DNA of 21,154 nucleotides from WYZ-LMO2 sp040514265. GTDB taxonomy: Archaea; Halobacteriota; Archaeoglobi; Archaeoglobales; Archaeoglobaceae. The stretch is from assembly GCA_040514265.1 (NCBI GenBank), contig JBEVCD010000040.1:1-21154 (forward strand), written 5' to 3'. The notes below the pieces were generated by a model. That model was not told the DNA's origin. It did not search any database and was given only the letters and a program-made list of their open reading frames with translations. Position numbers and translations under genes: made by a program. Positions within the stretch are counted from its first letter, which is position 1. Every line of letters begins with the position of its first letter. Below are positions 14,020 through 20,155 of this stretch, piece after piece.

Positions 14020-15000
14020 ATGATAGTTGGTCTCGACGTCGGCACGAATTACACCAAGATAACGGACGGCGAGCGCTTCCTCGTCTATCCATCCATCGTA
14101 GCCTACGGAGAGGAGAGAGAGTGGAGCCTCAAAGGAGCCTCGAAGAACGTATACGTCGGAGAAGAGGCTCTCGCGATAATCAGGAGCGTTGAGAACGCCG
14201 AAGTCATCCGCCCGATACACGAGGGAAGGGTAATCCACGAATCCTACGTCGAGCTTGCGAAACACGGCATCGAGAAGCTCGGTGTGCGGGCGAGGCACGT
14301 CGCGACGGGGATGCCGGTAAAGTCCTCGAAGAGGGAGAGAGAAGAAGTAAAGGAAAAGCTCGCTTCCTCTCTCGGGTGCGAAGTCCTCGTTTTTCCACAA
14401 CCCGCCGGAACTATGGCTGCGATGGGGATCGAAACTGGTGTGTGTATAGACGTAGGCTTCGGAACCACCGACGTGTTAGTCCTCTCTGACATGGAGTTTC
14501 TCAGGGGAGACACTATGCTCCTCGGCGTCGATAAGCTCTACGAGGCGCTCGAAACGCTCGTAAGGAACAGATCCGGAATAAGCCTTACGCCGGAAGAGGT
14601 TACGAGTCTCCTTGTGGAGGGAAAGAAGGTAGGGCGGATCAGGAGCGGGAAGAGGGTTGAGGTGTCCTTCGACGACATAGCCGGCGAATACGAGAGGCTC
14701 GTCGCTTCGTGGGTGGACAGAATAGCCGGCAGAGTCAAAGCTGTCCTCGAAGGTCTCTCGACGCTGCTGCTCGAAAACTTCGTGATCACCGGCGGCGGAA
14801 GTATGCTCCCAAAGGTTTACGAGCTCTTTTGCGAAGCTTTCTCGGACGTCGGAGAAGTCAAAAGACCAGAAGATCCGATAAAGAGCAACGCCATCGGTTT
14901 TTACGAGATGGCGAAAAAGCTCGTCGGCGAGACAGTCGAGGAGAGCGAAGAAGATAAGGACGAAAAGAGAAGTGAGGGGAAGAGGGTGAGAAGGAAGTGA
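14020..15000 (+). CDS. ParM/Ta0583-like actin family ATPase
   Basis: The 326-residue protein has the actin-superfamily nucleotide motifs in order: phosphate 1 G-L-D-V-G-T-N-Y-T-K (4-13), a connect region P-A-G-T-M-A-A-M-G (128-136), phosphate 2 I-D-V-G-F-G-T-T-D (143-151) and adenosine I-T-G-G-G-S (256-261). The length and the early 'VGTNYTKI' fit the ParM/Alp/Ta0583 branch rather than MreB or Hsp70. Such proteins form ATP-dependent filaments; ParM pushes plasmids apart. The last ~25 residues are a charged tail (VEESEEDKDEKR.. then Arg/Lys), possibly a contact site. The stop overlaps the GTG start of the next gene (GTGA), whose product has an RHH domain. An AT-rich 126-bp gap with short repeats precedes it. 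Filament formation and role are inferred. Confidence 0.9.
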   Translation: MIVGLDVGTNYTKITDGERFLVYPSIVAYGEEREWSLKGASKNVYVGEEALAIIRSVENAEVIRPIHEGRVIHESYVELAKHGIEKLGVRARHVATGMPVKSSKREREEVKEKLASSLGCEVLVFPQPAGTMAAMGIETGVCIDVGFGTTDVLVLSDMEFLRGDTMLLGVDKLYEALETLVRNRSGISLTPEEVTSLLVEGKKVGRIRSGKRVEVSFDDIAGEYERLVASWVDRIAGRVKAVLEGLSTLLLENFVITGGGSMLPKVYELFCEAFSDVGEVKRPEDPIKSNAIGFYEMAKKLVGETVEESEEDKDEKRSEGKRVRRK

Positions 15001-15455
15001 GGATAACGATCGAGATCCCGCCGGAAATGGAGGAACTTCTGCTGAAGAAGTGTAAGGAGAAGAACCTAACGCCGGAGGAGTTCGTGTACTCGCTGCTCGA
15101 CTGGTACTTCTTCCGCAGGCAGAGGGTTTCCGAATCCAACTTCGTGAGGGTTGCGAAGGAGGTTGCAGAGGAGAGAGTAAAGACGTGCAAGTTCAGCGAC
15201 TCCGGCTACTGCACCCTCGACGCTCTGGACCTCCTCAGCGACGCCCAGCCGAGGCCGATCGATCCCTACCGCTGCCTCTTCTGTGTCTACTACGTCGACC
15301 GCAGAAGGGAGAGGAGCAAGCCCAAAGTCGATGCGAGGGTCTACGATATCGCCAAGCTTGCCGCGAAGCTCGTCGTGGAGCTGTACGGAGATAAGCTGTT
15401 CTACAAGCCGAAGAAGGATGAGCGAGCGAAGCTCGAAAGACTTCTCGATTGGTAG
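14997..15455 (+). CDS. Small RHH-like protein with Cys cluster
   Basis: The 152-residue protein starts with GTG in a 4-nt overlap with the actin-like gene and has a purine-rich ribosome site (GAGGGTGAGAAGG) just upstream. Residues 1-40 follow a ribbon-helix-helix pattern: strand R-I-T-I-E-I-P, helix PEMEELLLKKCKEKN, turn L-T-P-E-E, helix FVYSLLDWYFFRR. The middle contains four cysteines, C64-x7-C72 and C93-x2-C96, that could bind zinc or a cluster, then a basic linker and a helical C-terminus. The pairing with an actin-like ATPase resembles parM-parR, in which ParR is an RHH DNA-binding adaptor, but no sequence match to ParR is claimed. It may instead be a regulator or an unrelated adaptor. 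Confidence 0.82.
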   Translation: MRITIEIPPEMEELLLKKCKEKNLTPEEFVYSLLDWYFFRRQRVSESNFVRVAKEVAEERVKTCKFSDSGYCTLDALDLLSDAQPRPIDPYRCLFCVYYVDRRRERSKPKVDARVYDIAKLAAKLVVELYGDKLFYKPKKDERAKLERLLDW

Positions 15456-15507
15456 GCTGGGAGTTGCGAAGAGTTGAAATCTGCGGCATTTCGAACTTCG
15501 AAGAGCT

Positions 15508-16512
15508 ATGCGCGGAGTTGTAAAGATAATCAACCCCTACGACCCAGGAGAGTTTCCGAGGAGTGGCGAAGTTCTGCAACTCGGCTCGAACGAGAACCCC
15601 TATCCGCCAAGCGAGCGTGTAAGGAAGGCTTACTGCGAGGCAGCGGCAAAGATAAACCGCTATCCCGACGCGAGGTATCAGGAGCTGAAGGAGGTAATCG
15701 CCGAGTACGTAGAATGCGACGCCAAGAACGTTGCGTTGGGATGCGGCGCTTCGGAGCTGATAAACCGTGTGTGCGACTGCATAGTCGAAGAGCTCGATAA
15801 GGTCGTAATTCCGATGCCGAGCTACACGCTCTACGCTATATATGCGATGCTGCGCAGCGCTAGCATAGAGATGCCGGTCTTCAAGAGTTACAGAATCGAT
15901 GCCGAGGCGATAGCGGAGCTTAAGCCCAAGCTGACGTTTGTATGTTCACCGAACAACCCGACTGGCAACGTGGTGGACAGGAAGACTATAAAGAGACTCG
16001 CGGAGGTTTCGCAGTACCTCGTAATCGACGAAGCCTACGCGGAGTTCGCGTCGAAGAGCTGCGTAGATCTGGCGCTTCAGCTTGAAAACGTCATCGTGTT
16101 GAGAAGTTTCTCCAAGTTCTTCGGGCTCGCCGGACTCAGAGTGGGCTACGCGATCGCGAACGAAGAGATTGCGGACGCTATCGAAAGGGTTCGTCTGCCC
16201 TTCGCGATTTCGCAGCCGGCGCTGAGCTGCGCGATTGCTGCGATCGAGGACGTTGAATACTACGAGGATGTGAAGAGGAAGATAATCGAGGAGAGGGAGA
16301 GGGTATCCAGGGAGCTCTCGAAGCGCTTCTTCGTCTACCCGAGCGAGGCTAACTTCATCCTCGTAAAGGTTGAGGAGGGGTTTTCTAGGAGGATGCTCGA
16401 AAGGGGTATAATAGTCCGCCGCATCAGTCTGCCGGGTCTGGAGGGTGAACACGCTAGGATAACGATAGGGACGAAGGAAGAGAACGACGCTCTGCTTGCG
16501 AAGATTCAGTAG
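15508..16512 (+). CDS. hisC: Histidinol-phosphate aminotransferase
   Basis: PLP enzyme that converts imidazole-acetol phosphate to histidinol phosphate in histidine synthesis. The 334-residue protein shows 'LGSNENPYPPSERV' (25-38), the cofactor-phosphate region C-G-A-S-E-L-I (79-85), S-P-N-N-P-T-G (147-153), I-D-E-A-Y-A-E-F (173-180, with the PLP-binding Asp and Tyr), the Schiff-base lysine K203 in S-F-S-K-F-F-G-L-A-G-L-R-V-G-Y, and a C-terminal 'ARITIGTKEEND' that includes the carboxylate-binding Arg. Length is slightly below the ~350-370 of bacterial HisC. It starts 52 bp after the RHH/Cys gene and may be co-transcribed. No other his genes are in the window. The 3' end overlaps priS by 7 bp. 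Confidence 0.95.
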   Translation: MRGVVKIINPYDPGEFPRSGEVLQLGSNENPYPPSERVRKAYCEAAAKINRYPDARYQELKEVIAEYVECDAKNVALGCGASELINRVCDCIVEELDKVVIPMPSYTLYAIYAMLRSASIEMPVFKSYRIDAEAIAELKPKLTFVCSPNNPTGNVVDRKTIKRLAEVSQYLVIDEAYAEFASKSCVDLALQLENVIVLRSFSKFFGLAGLRVGYAIANEEIADAIERVRLPFAISQPALSCAIAAIEDVEYYEDVKRKIIEERERVSRELSKRFFVYPSEANFILVKVEEGFSRRMLERGIIVRRISLPGLEGEHARITIGTKEENDALLAKIQ

Positions 16513-17417
16513 GTAGCCAGACCCCGGCAGAGTAAAAAGACGGCTGCGTATTCCGGAACCTTAACGGTCTCGCCAGCGACTCCTCTGATTTCGAAGTCCC
16601 GAAGCCTCAGCCTGACCTTCTTAAGTAGCCTGACAGCGACAACCTCGTCGCCGAAAACTACCGCGTCGCTCAGCGGATCGAAAGCGTCGACGTCTTCCAC
16701 CTTCATAACCATTAGCCCCGTCTTTCCGTGCAGACTCCCGGGAAGTCTTATGAGCCTCTTTACGTCAGCCGTAACCGGAGTGTCGACGTGGCAGCGGAGC
16801 CTCTCTATCGCCTCCTCGACGCTCTTCCCGTACCTCGCAGCGTAGGCGTTAGCTCTCTCGCTGACGTTCGAGTTGTACCTCAAATCGGGAGCAACGATGG
16901 AGATGTAGTCCACGATCTCCCTTCTCTCAGCCGAGCCGAGGGTCAAAAACTCCTCGCTGTGGACGTGGACGTGGTAACCTCTGCTCCCGGAGAAGTAGAC
17001 CTCGATGTCTTCGTCTCTGATGCCGAAGTCTTTCCTCAGGATCACCAACAGCTTCTTCAGCTCCCTCTTCGCGAGTTTCAGCGAAGCCTCCCAGCTCCTC
17101 GATTTTACTGGAAGGTGATCGGCGTCGATGTCGAAGATGAGATCGGCTCCGAGCCAGCCCTTGGCTTCCATCTTTTCCGCGTCCGGTCTTTCGTAGTAGG
17201 CTGAGGAGTAGTATACGTGAGCCGGAACGTTTTTCAGAACGTAGGCTTTGAACTCCTCCTCGGTTCTAAAGCTTAAGTGTCTGTGCATCACGAAGTCGGG
17301 AAGTGATGCGAGAGGGACGAAAGCGAACTCTCTGCGCCTGAACTCCCTCGGCAGAGGGATTTTACTCTTCGCGTAGTATTCCGCGAACTTTCTCTCGATG
17401 AAGAGTTTCGCTATCAT
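16506..17417 (-). CDS. priS: DNA primase small (catalytic) subunit PriS
   Basis: Catalytic subunit of the archaeal/eukaryotic-type primase that starts DNA synthesis together with PriL. Visible are 'REFAFVPLASLPDFVMHRHLSF' (29-50, with R46 and H47), the metal-binding D-I-D-A-D (96-100) in 'ADLIFDIDADHLP', the S-G-S-R-G-Y-H-V-H motif (143-151) and 'RLIRLPGSLHGKTGL' near residue 222-236, all hallmarks of the Prim-Pol fold. At 303 residues it is shorter than typical archaeal PriS (about 330-390), mainly after the GKTGL motif. Its ATG overlaps the YjbQ stop by 4 nt, so it is the third gene of a UPF0146-YjbQ-priS operon. PriL is not in the window. Confidence 0.95.
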   Translation of the reverse strand: MIAKLFIERKFAEYYAKSKIPLPREFRRREFAFVPLASLPDFVMHRHLSFRTEEEFKAYVLKNVPAHVYYSSAYYERPDAEKMEAKGWLGADLIFDIDADHLPVKSRSWEASLKLAKRELKKLLVILRKDFGIRDEDIEVYFSGSRGYHVHVHSEEFLTLGSAERREIVDYISIVAPDLRYNSNVSERANAYAARYGKSVEEAIERLRCHVDTPVTADVKRLIRLPGSLHGKTGLMVMKVEDVDAFDPLSDAVVFGDEVVAVRLLKKVRLRLRDFEIRGVAGETVKVPEYAAVFLLCRGLATY

Positions 17418-17821
17418 GCTCGCAGTATCTGGATCGCCACCTTCCTCCTTCTCCTCCTCGTGTCGAAGTTGACGACGACTATCTGCTGCCAGGTACCCAG
17501 AAGGAGCTTACCGTCCTTGAACGGAACGACTATCGACGGTCCGACTATCGAGGCTTTCACGTGACTCGAACCGTTGTCGTCGCCCCATGTTTTGTGGTGC
17601 TCGTAGTGCTCACCGTAGGGAGCAATTCTATCCATTATCCTCGGAAAGTCCTTCTGAAGTCCGGGCTCGAACTCGATCGTCGTTATCGCTCCGGTCGATC
17701 CGATGTTGAAGACTACGACTGCCCCCTCCTCAATCCCGCTCTCCCTAACGAATCTCTGGACCTCCTCCGTTATGTCAGCCATCCCGTTGGGGTCGAGCTC
17801 AACTTCCACGACCTTGAGCAT
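17414..17821 (-). CDS. YjbQ/UPF0047 family protein
   Basis: The 135-residue protein matches the YjbQ family (secondary thiamine-phosphate synthase activity has been reported for bacterial members; the physiological role is unsettled). Motifs: 'NIGSTGAITTIEFEPGLQKDF' region, then H-x-x-T-W-G-D-D-N-G-S-S-H-V-K-A-S-I-V-G (about 78-98, conserved His/Asp) and L-L-G-T-W-Q-Q-I-V-V-V-N-F-D (about 107-120). Length is normal. It starts 3 nt after the UPF0146 stop and overlaps priS by 4 nt, indicating co-translation. The last residues are Arg-rich. Confidence 0.93.
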   Translation of the reverse strand: MLKVVEVELDPNGMADITEEVQRFVRESGIEEGAVVVFNIGSTGAITTIEFEPGLQKDFPRIMDRIAPYGEHYEHHKTWGDDNGSSHVKASIVGPSIVVPFKDGKLLLGTWQQIVVVNFDTRRRRRKVAIQILRA

Positions 17822-17824
17822 GTT

Positions 17825-18199
17825 TCAGTGTCTTTCGATCAGATAAAAGCTTACACCCCTGTAGTTCAAGAGCCTACCGCGCGGAACCTCGTGCAGAGGT
17901 TTTATTATGCAGTCAGCTCCAACGAGTTCTGCAACCCTCGCTATGGCGCTGTAAAGCTCCGGCGGCGGGCGGATTGAGTAAACGAGCGAGGCTCCCTCGT
18001 ATATCTCCATTTTCGGAGACGTAACGTCGTCGAGGAAGAACCTGACTCCCCTGGGGACTTTCCTCACCACCACGTCGGTGGCGTAGACGTCGAGACCCCT
18101 CTTCACGAGCTCCTCAGCTACCTTGACGTAGCTCCCTATACCGACCTCAACTACCTTCCCGCTGTAGCGCCTCGCGATGAACTCAGCCAGCGCCAGCAC
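17825..18199 (-). CDS. UPF0146 family protein
   Basis: A 124-residue protein recognisable as UPF0146: G-K-V-V-E-V-G-I-G (14-22), 'AEELVKRGLDVYATDV', 'GVRFFLDDVTSP', 'GASLVYSIRPPPELYSAIARVAE' and 'GADCIIKPLHEV'. The layout resembles a small Rossmann-fold, methyltransferase-like protein with a glycine loop, but no activity is known. First gene of the operon leading to YjbQ and priS. On the minus strand GAAATATTCG near 18218-18227 is about 24 bp upstream of the ATG and is a likely TATA box. Confidence 0.9.
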   Translation of the reverse strand: MLALAEFIARRYSGKVVEVGIGSYVKVAEELVKRGLDVYATDVVVRKVPRGVRFFLDDVTSPKMEIYEGASLVYSIRPPPELYSAIARVAELVGADCIIKPLHEVPRGRLLNYRGVSFYLIERH

Positions 18200-18201
18200 G
18201 A

Positions 18202-18211
18202 AAGGTTTAAT
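18202..18211 (+). promoter_or_regulatory. TATA-like box of the acetyltransferase gene
   Basis: AAGGTTTAAT is centred about 27 bp upstream of a GTG at 18234. It lies only a few bases from the start codon of the divergent UPF0146 gene, so the two promoters interleave. Confidence 0.45.
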
Positions 18212-18233
18212 GCGATGCGCGAATATTTCACTT

Positions 18234-18683
18234 GTGCAGACGGTCGTGGTGAGGGACTACAGCACGGGAGACTTCAGGGATATTCTCGAAATAGACAGAG
18301 AAGCTTTCAACCCGCGGAATCCCGCCTACGACGTTTACGTCTACCTAACATACGGCAGCGATCTGCTGGTAGCCGACATAGGAGGAAAGGTCGTCGGCTA
18401 CATCGTAACAATGGACGTCGACGCTGTAACAGGGAAGATAATATCCTTCGCCGTCCGCAGGGAGTTTCGCAGAATGGGTGTGGGTTCGATGCTTCTGAGG
18501 AGAGCCATAGAGAGGCTCGCAGCTAGGGGGAAGAGGAGGATAACTCTGGAAGTCAGGGTTTCCAATACCCCAGCCCAGAACCTATACCGGAAGTTCGGTT
18601 TCAGGGTAGTCGACGTCATTCCGGGCTACTACAGCGACGGTGAGGACGCCTACCTTATGGTCCTCGACCTTAGTGGGCAATAG
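18234..18683 (+). CDS. rimI: RimI/Ard1-like N-alpha-acetyltransferase (GNAT)
   Basis: A GNAT-fold enzyme of about 149 residues. The acetyl-CoA loop is R-R-M-G-V-G-S-M-L-L-R-R-A; before it are 'KVVGYIVTMDV' and 'GKIISFAVRREF', and after it 'ITLEVRVSNTPAQNLYRKFGFRVVDVIPGYY' followed by D-G-E-D-A-Y-L-M, which is the RimI/Naa10 pattern. Archaeal homologues acetylate protein N-termini. GTG 18234 is preferred because a TATA box sits 27 bp upstream and the protein then begins directly with the first strand. ATG 18210 would add eight residues and overlap the TATA box; 18177 would overlap the divergent gene. The 3' end overlaps the UPF0058 gene by 14 bp. Confidence 0.88.
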   Translation: MQTVVVRDYSTGDFRDILEIDREAFNPRNPAYDVYVYLTYGSDLLVADIGGKVVGYIVTMDVDAVTGKIISFAVRREFRRMGVGSMLLRRAIERLAARGKRRITLEVRVSNTPAQNLYRKFGFRVVDVIPGYYSDGEDAYLMVLDLSGQ

Positions 18684-18933
18684 AGCACAGAGCTCTGAAC
18701 TTCTCGTTTTCGACCAGTTCCCTCGGTTGCTTCGTCGAAAATATGTCCGATATCCCCTTGCAGAGGTAGAAAATAGCTCTTTTGTGCTCCAACTTACTCC
18801 TGTTTACCTGGCTCGGGTCGATCGACATCTCGTCGTAGTATTTGAAGTAAGGGCTCGTGTATCCGAGCTCTTCGAGAAGTTTTCTGATCTGGTACAAGGT
18901 CAGGTGCAGCAAAATTATCTCTTCTTTCTGCAT
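18670..18933 (-). CDS. UPF0058 family protein
   Basis: An 87-residue, mainly helical protein matching UPF0058: M-x-K-E-E-I-I-x-L-H at the N-terminus, 'LLEELGYTSPYFKYYDEMSIDPSQVNRSKLEHKRAIFYL'. The conserved H-x-S/R-K-x-E-H-K-x-A-I-F segment is typical (the first His of related proteins appears as Asn here). Function unknown; found in archaea. It has its own AT-rich promoter (18951-18965) and a T-run after the upstream gene, so it may be transcribed separately from the cobA operon. Confidence 0.88.
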   Translation of the reverse strand: MQKEEIILLHLTLYQIRKLLEELGYTSPYFKYYDEMSIDPSQVNRSKLEHKRAIFYLCKGISDIFSTKQPRELVENEKFRALCSIAH

Positions 18934-18950
18934 GTAGCTAGTGTTCTTCT

Positions 18951-18965
18951 AAAATTAAAATTTTT
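18951..18965 (-). promoter_or_regulatory. TATA-like tract before UPF0058
   Basis: On the minus strand AAAAATTTTAATTTT is centred about 25 bp upstream of the ATG at 18933. Confidence 0.45.
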
Positions 18966-18972
18966 CTGGGAC

Positions 18973-18978
18973 AAAAAA
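18973..18978 (-). terminator. T-run terminator candidate after the ubiquitin-like gene
   Basis: Six T on the minus strand, about 10 nt after the TAA stop at 18988; likely end of the cobA-led transcript. Confidence 0.4.
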
Positions 18979-18987
18979 TTGTGAGAT

Positions 18988-19194
18988 TTAACCACCGGAG
19001 ATAACCCTCATAACTTTAAACTCTCCCTCTTCAACCCTCGCCTCCGTCGGTATAGGCTTCGAGTCCTTTACGATTACGACCGTTTCGGGGTTTATTCCCA
19101 GCTCCTCTATCACCTCGTAGAACGTCTTACCGGGAGGGGCTTCTATCTCTACCTCCTCCCTGTCGAAGCCCACAAACTTCAGTCTGAGCCTCAT
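18988..19194 (-). CDS. Ubiquitin-like ThiS/MoaD/SAMP family protein
   Basis: A 68-residue beta-grasp protein. It starts with the two-strand pattern 'MRLRLKFVGFDREEVEIEAPPGKTFYEVIEELGINPETVVIVKDSKPIP' and ends in ...V-I-S-G-G. A free C-terminal Gly-Gly is the site that E1-like enzymes activate in ThiS, MoaD and archaeal small modifier proteins (SAMPs). It could be a sulfur carrier (thiamine, tRNA thiolation or molybdopterin) or a protein modifier; sequence alone does not decide. The length and the 'VKDSKPIPTEARVEEGEFKVMRVISGG' ending look closest to ThiS/SAMP2. Its ATG overlaps the stop of the 53-residue gene upstream (ATGA). No E1-like or JAMM protease gene is in the window. Confidence 0.9.
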   Translation of the reverse strand: MRLRLKFVGFDREEVEIEAPPGKTFYEVIEELGINPETVVIVKDSKPIPTEARVEEGEFKVMRVISGG

Positions 19195-19352
19195 TCTTCG
19201 GGAAGCACCTCCTCGGAGACCTCCTTGATGCTTCCTCTCTCCTTTATCTCGTGCTTGAGCTCTCCGAGACTCCTCCTCAGCAGACCCTCGTCCTTGCCCA
19301 AAAGCTTCTTTCTGCCCTTTCGCCTAAACTTTCTCCAGTTGAAACGCCTCAT
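19191..19352 (-). CDS. Small basic/acidic protein of 53 residues, unknown
   Basis: A 53-codon frame from ATG 19352 to TGA 19191-19193 lies between cobA (stop 10 nt upstream) and the ubiquitin-like gene, filling the gap exactly; its TGA overlaps the next ATG. The first 20 residues are strongly basic with two aromatic positions (begins MRRFNWRKFRRKGRKKLL), the middle is a probable amphipathic helix (LLRRSLGELKHEIKERG), and the end is acidic (EVSEEVLPEE). The basic head suggests nucleic-acid or ribosome contact; the acidic tail could fold back on it. I recognise no family. Coding potential is supported by the ATGA overlap, the exact fit, and the K/R-E periodicity, though GC-rich strand bias could create such a frame. 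Confidence 0.65.
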   Translation of the reverse strand: MRRFNWRKFRRKGRKKLLGKDEGLLRRSLGELKHEIKERGSIKEVSEEVLPEE

Positions 19353-19362
19353 CGATTGAAAA

Positions 19363-20106
19363 TTAGTCGCCCACCTTCAAAAAGCTTTTGTTAATGATTT
19401 GAAATACCCTACTTGCAACCTCGACGACCTTTCCGACGATCATCATCACGGGACTTCCGAATTCCGGCTTCTTTTCGATTATCTCTCCGAGCGTGGAGAT
19501 GTAGAGCTTTTGATCCCTCATCGTCCCTCTCTCGATGACGGCGGTCGGAGTTTCAGCAGCCATACCGGCTCGAACGAGTTTTACAGCAACCTCATGCGCT
19601 TTACTTCCGCCCATGAGGACGACGAAGGTAACGTCCCCTCTGGCACCTAAGATGTCGGCATCTCTCCCCGACACGACAACGATGGCTTTGCCGAGCTCCC
19701 TGTGCGTGAGTGGAATCATCACGCTACCGGCGGCACCGTTCACGCTGCTGACTCCGGGAACGACCTCGAACTCTATACCGTTCTCAGCCAGAAAAAGCAT
19801 CTCCTCCGCAACCCTGCCGAATACGCACGGATCTCCTCCTTTCAGTCTGACGACGACTTTTCCACTGGAGGCGAGCTCTTTCATCAGCCTGTTTATCTCC
19901 TCCTGTCTCCTGCTCCCATCCTCGCCCCGCTGCTTTCCGACGTAGATAGTCCTCTTTCCCATTCTCCTCAGCATCTCGACGATCTCCTCGCCGACCAGTC
20001 TGTCATAGAGGACGACATCCGCCTCCTCCAGCAGCTTGTAGGCTCTCAGAGTTAGCAGCTCAGGATCCCCCGGCCCTGCGCCGACTATGTACACCTTTCC
20101 ACCCAC
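19363..20106 (-). CDS. cobA: Uroporphyrinogen-III C-methyltransferase
   Basis: Adds two methyl groups from SAM to uroporphyrinogen III, giving precorrin-2 for siroheme, cobalamin and archaeal heme. The 247-residue protein has the family opening V-Y-I-V-G-A-G-P-G-D-P-E-L-L-T-L (5-20), 'ADVVLYDRLV', V-R-L-K-G-G-D-P-C-V-F-G-R (86-98), E-V-V-P-G-V-S-S (114-121) and 'IPLTHRELGKAIVVVSG', then 'VVLMGGSKAHEV'. This is a stand-alone CobA/SUMT without a fused CysG oxidase or HemD domain. Start is GTG at 20106, with a TATA element 25 bp upstream and no leader. The small ORF and ubiquitin-like gene follow in the same direction. Confidence 0.96.
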   Translation of the reverse strand: MGGKVYIVGAGPGDPELLTLRAYKLLEEADVVLYDRLVGEEIVEMLRRMGKRTIYVGKQRGEDGSRRQEEINRLMKELASSGKVVVRLKGGDPCVFGRVAEEMLFLAENGIEFEVVPGVSSVNGAAGSVMIPLTHRELGKAIVVVSGRDADILGARGDVTFVVLMGGSKAHEVAVKLVRAGMAAETPTAVIERGTMRDQKLYISTLGEIIEKKPEFGSPVMMIVGKVVEVASRVFQIINKSFLKVGD

Positions 20107-20126
20107 GTGTGGACTTTGGAGCGAAG

Positions 20127-20136
20127 CTTAAAAAAT
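20127..20136. promoter_or_regulatory. Shared TATA element between cobA and the NOG1-type gene
   Basis: CTTAAAAAAT is centred at about 20131.5, 25.5 bp from the cobA GTG (20106, minus) and 24.5 bp from the ATG at 20156 (plus). On the minus strand it reads ATTTTTTAAG. It is the only AT block between the two starts. Confidence 0.55.
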
Positions 20137-20155
20137 CTTGGCGGGAATTGTTTCG

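Noticed and set aside
15474..15800. 108-codon plus-strand frame at the start of hisC
   Set aside because: Runs in another frame through the hisC N-terminus, Arg-rich, no motif; the HisC frame has its full set of PLP motifs.
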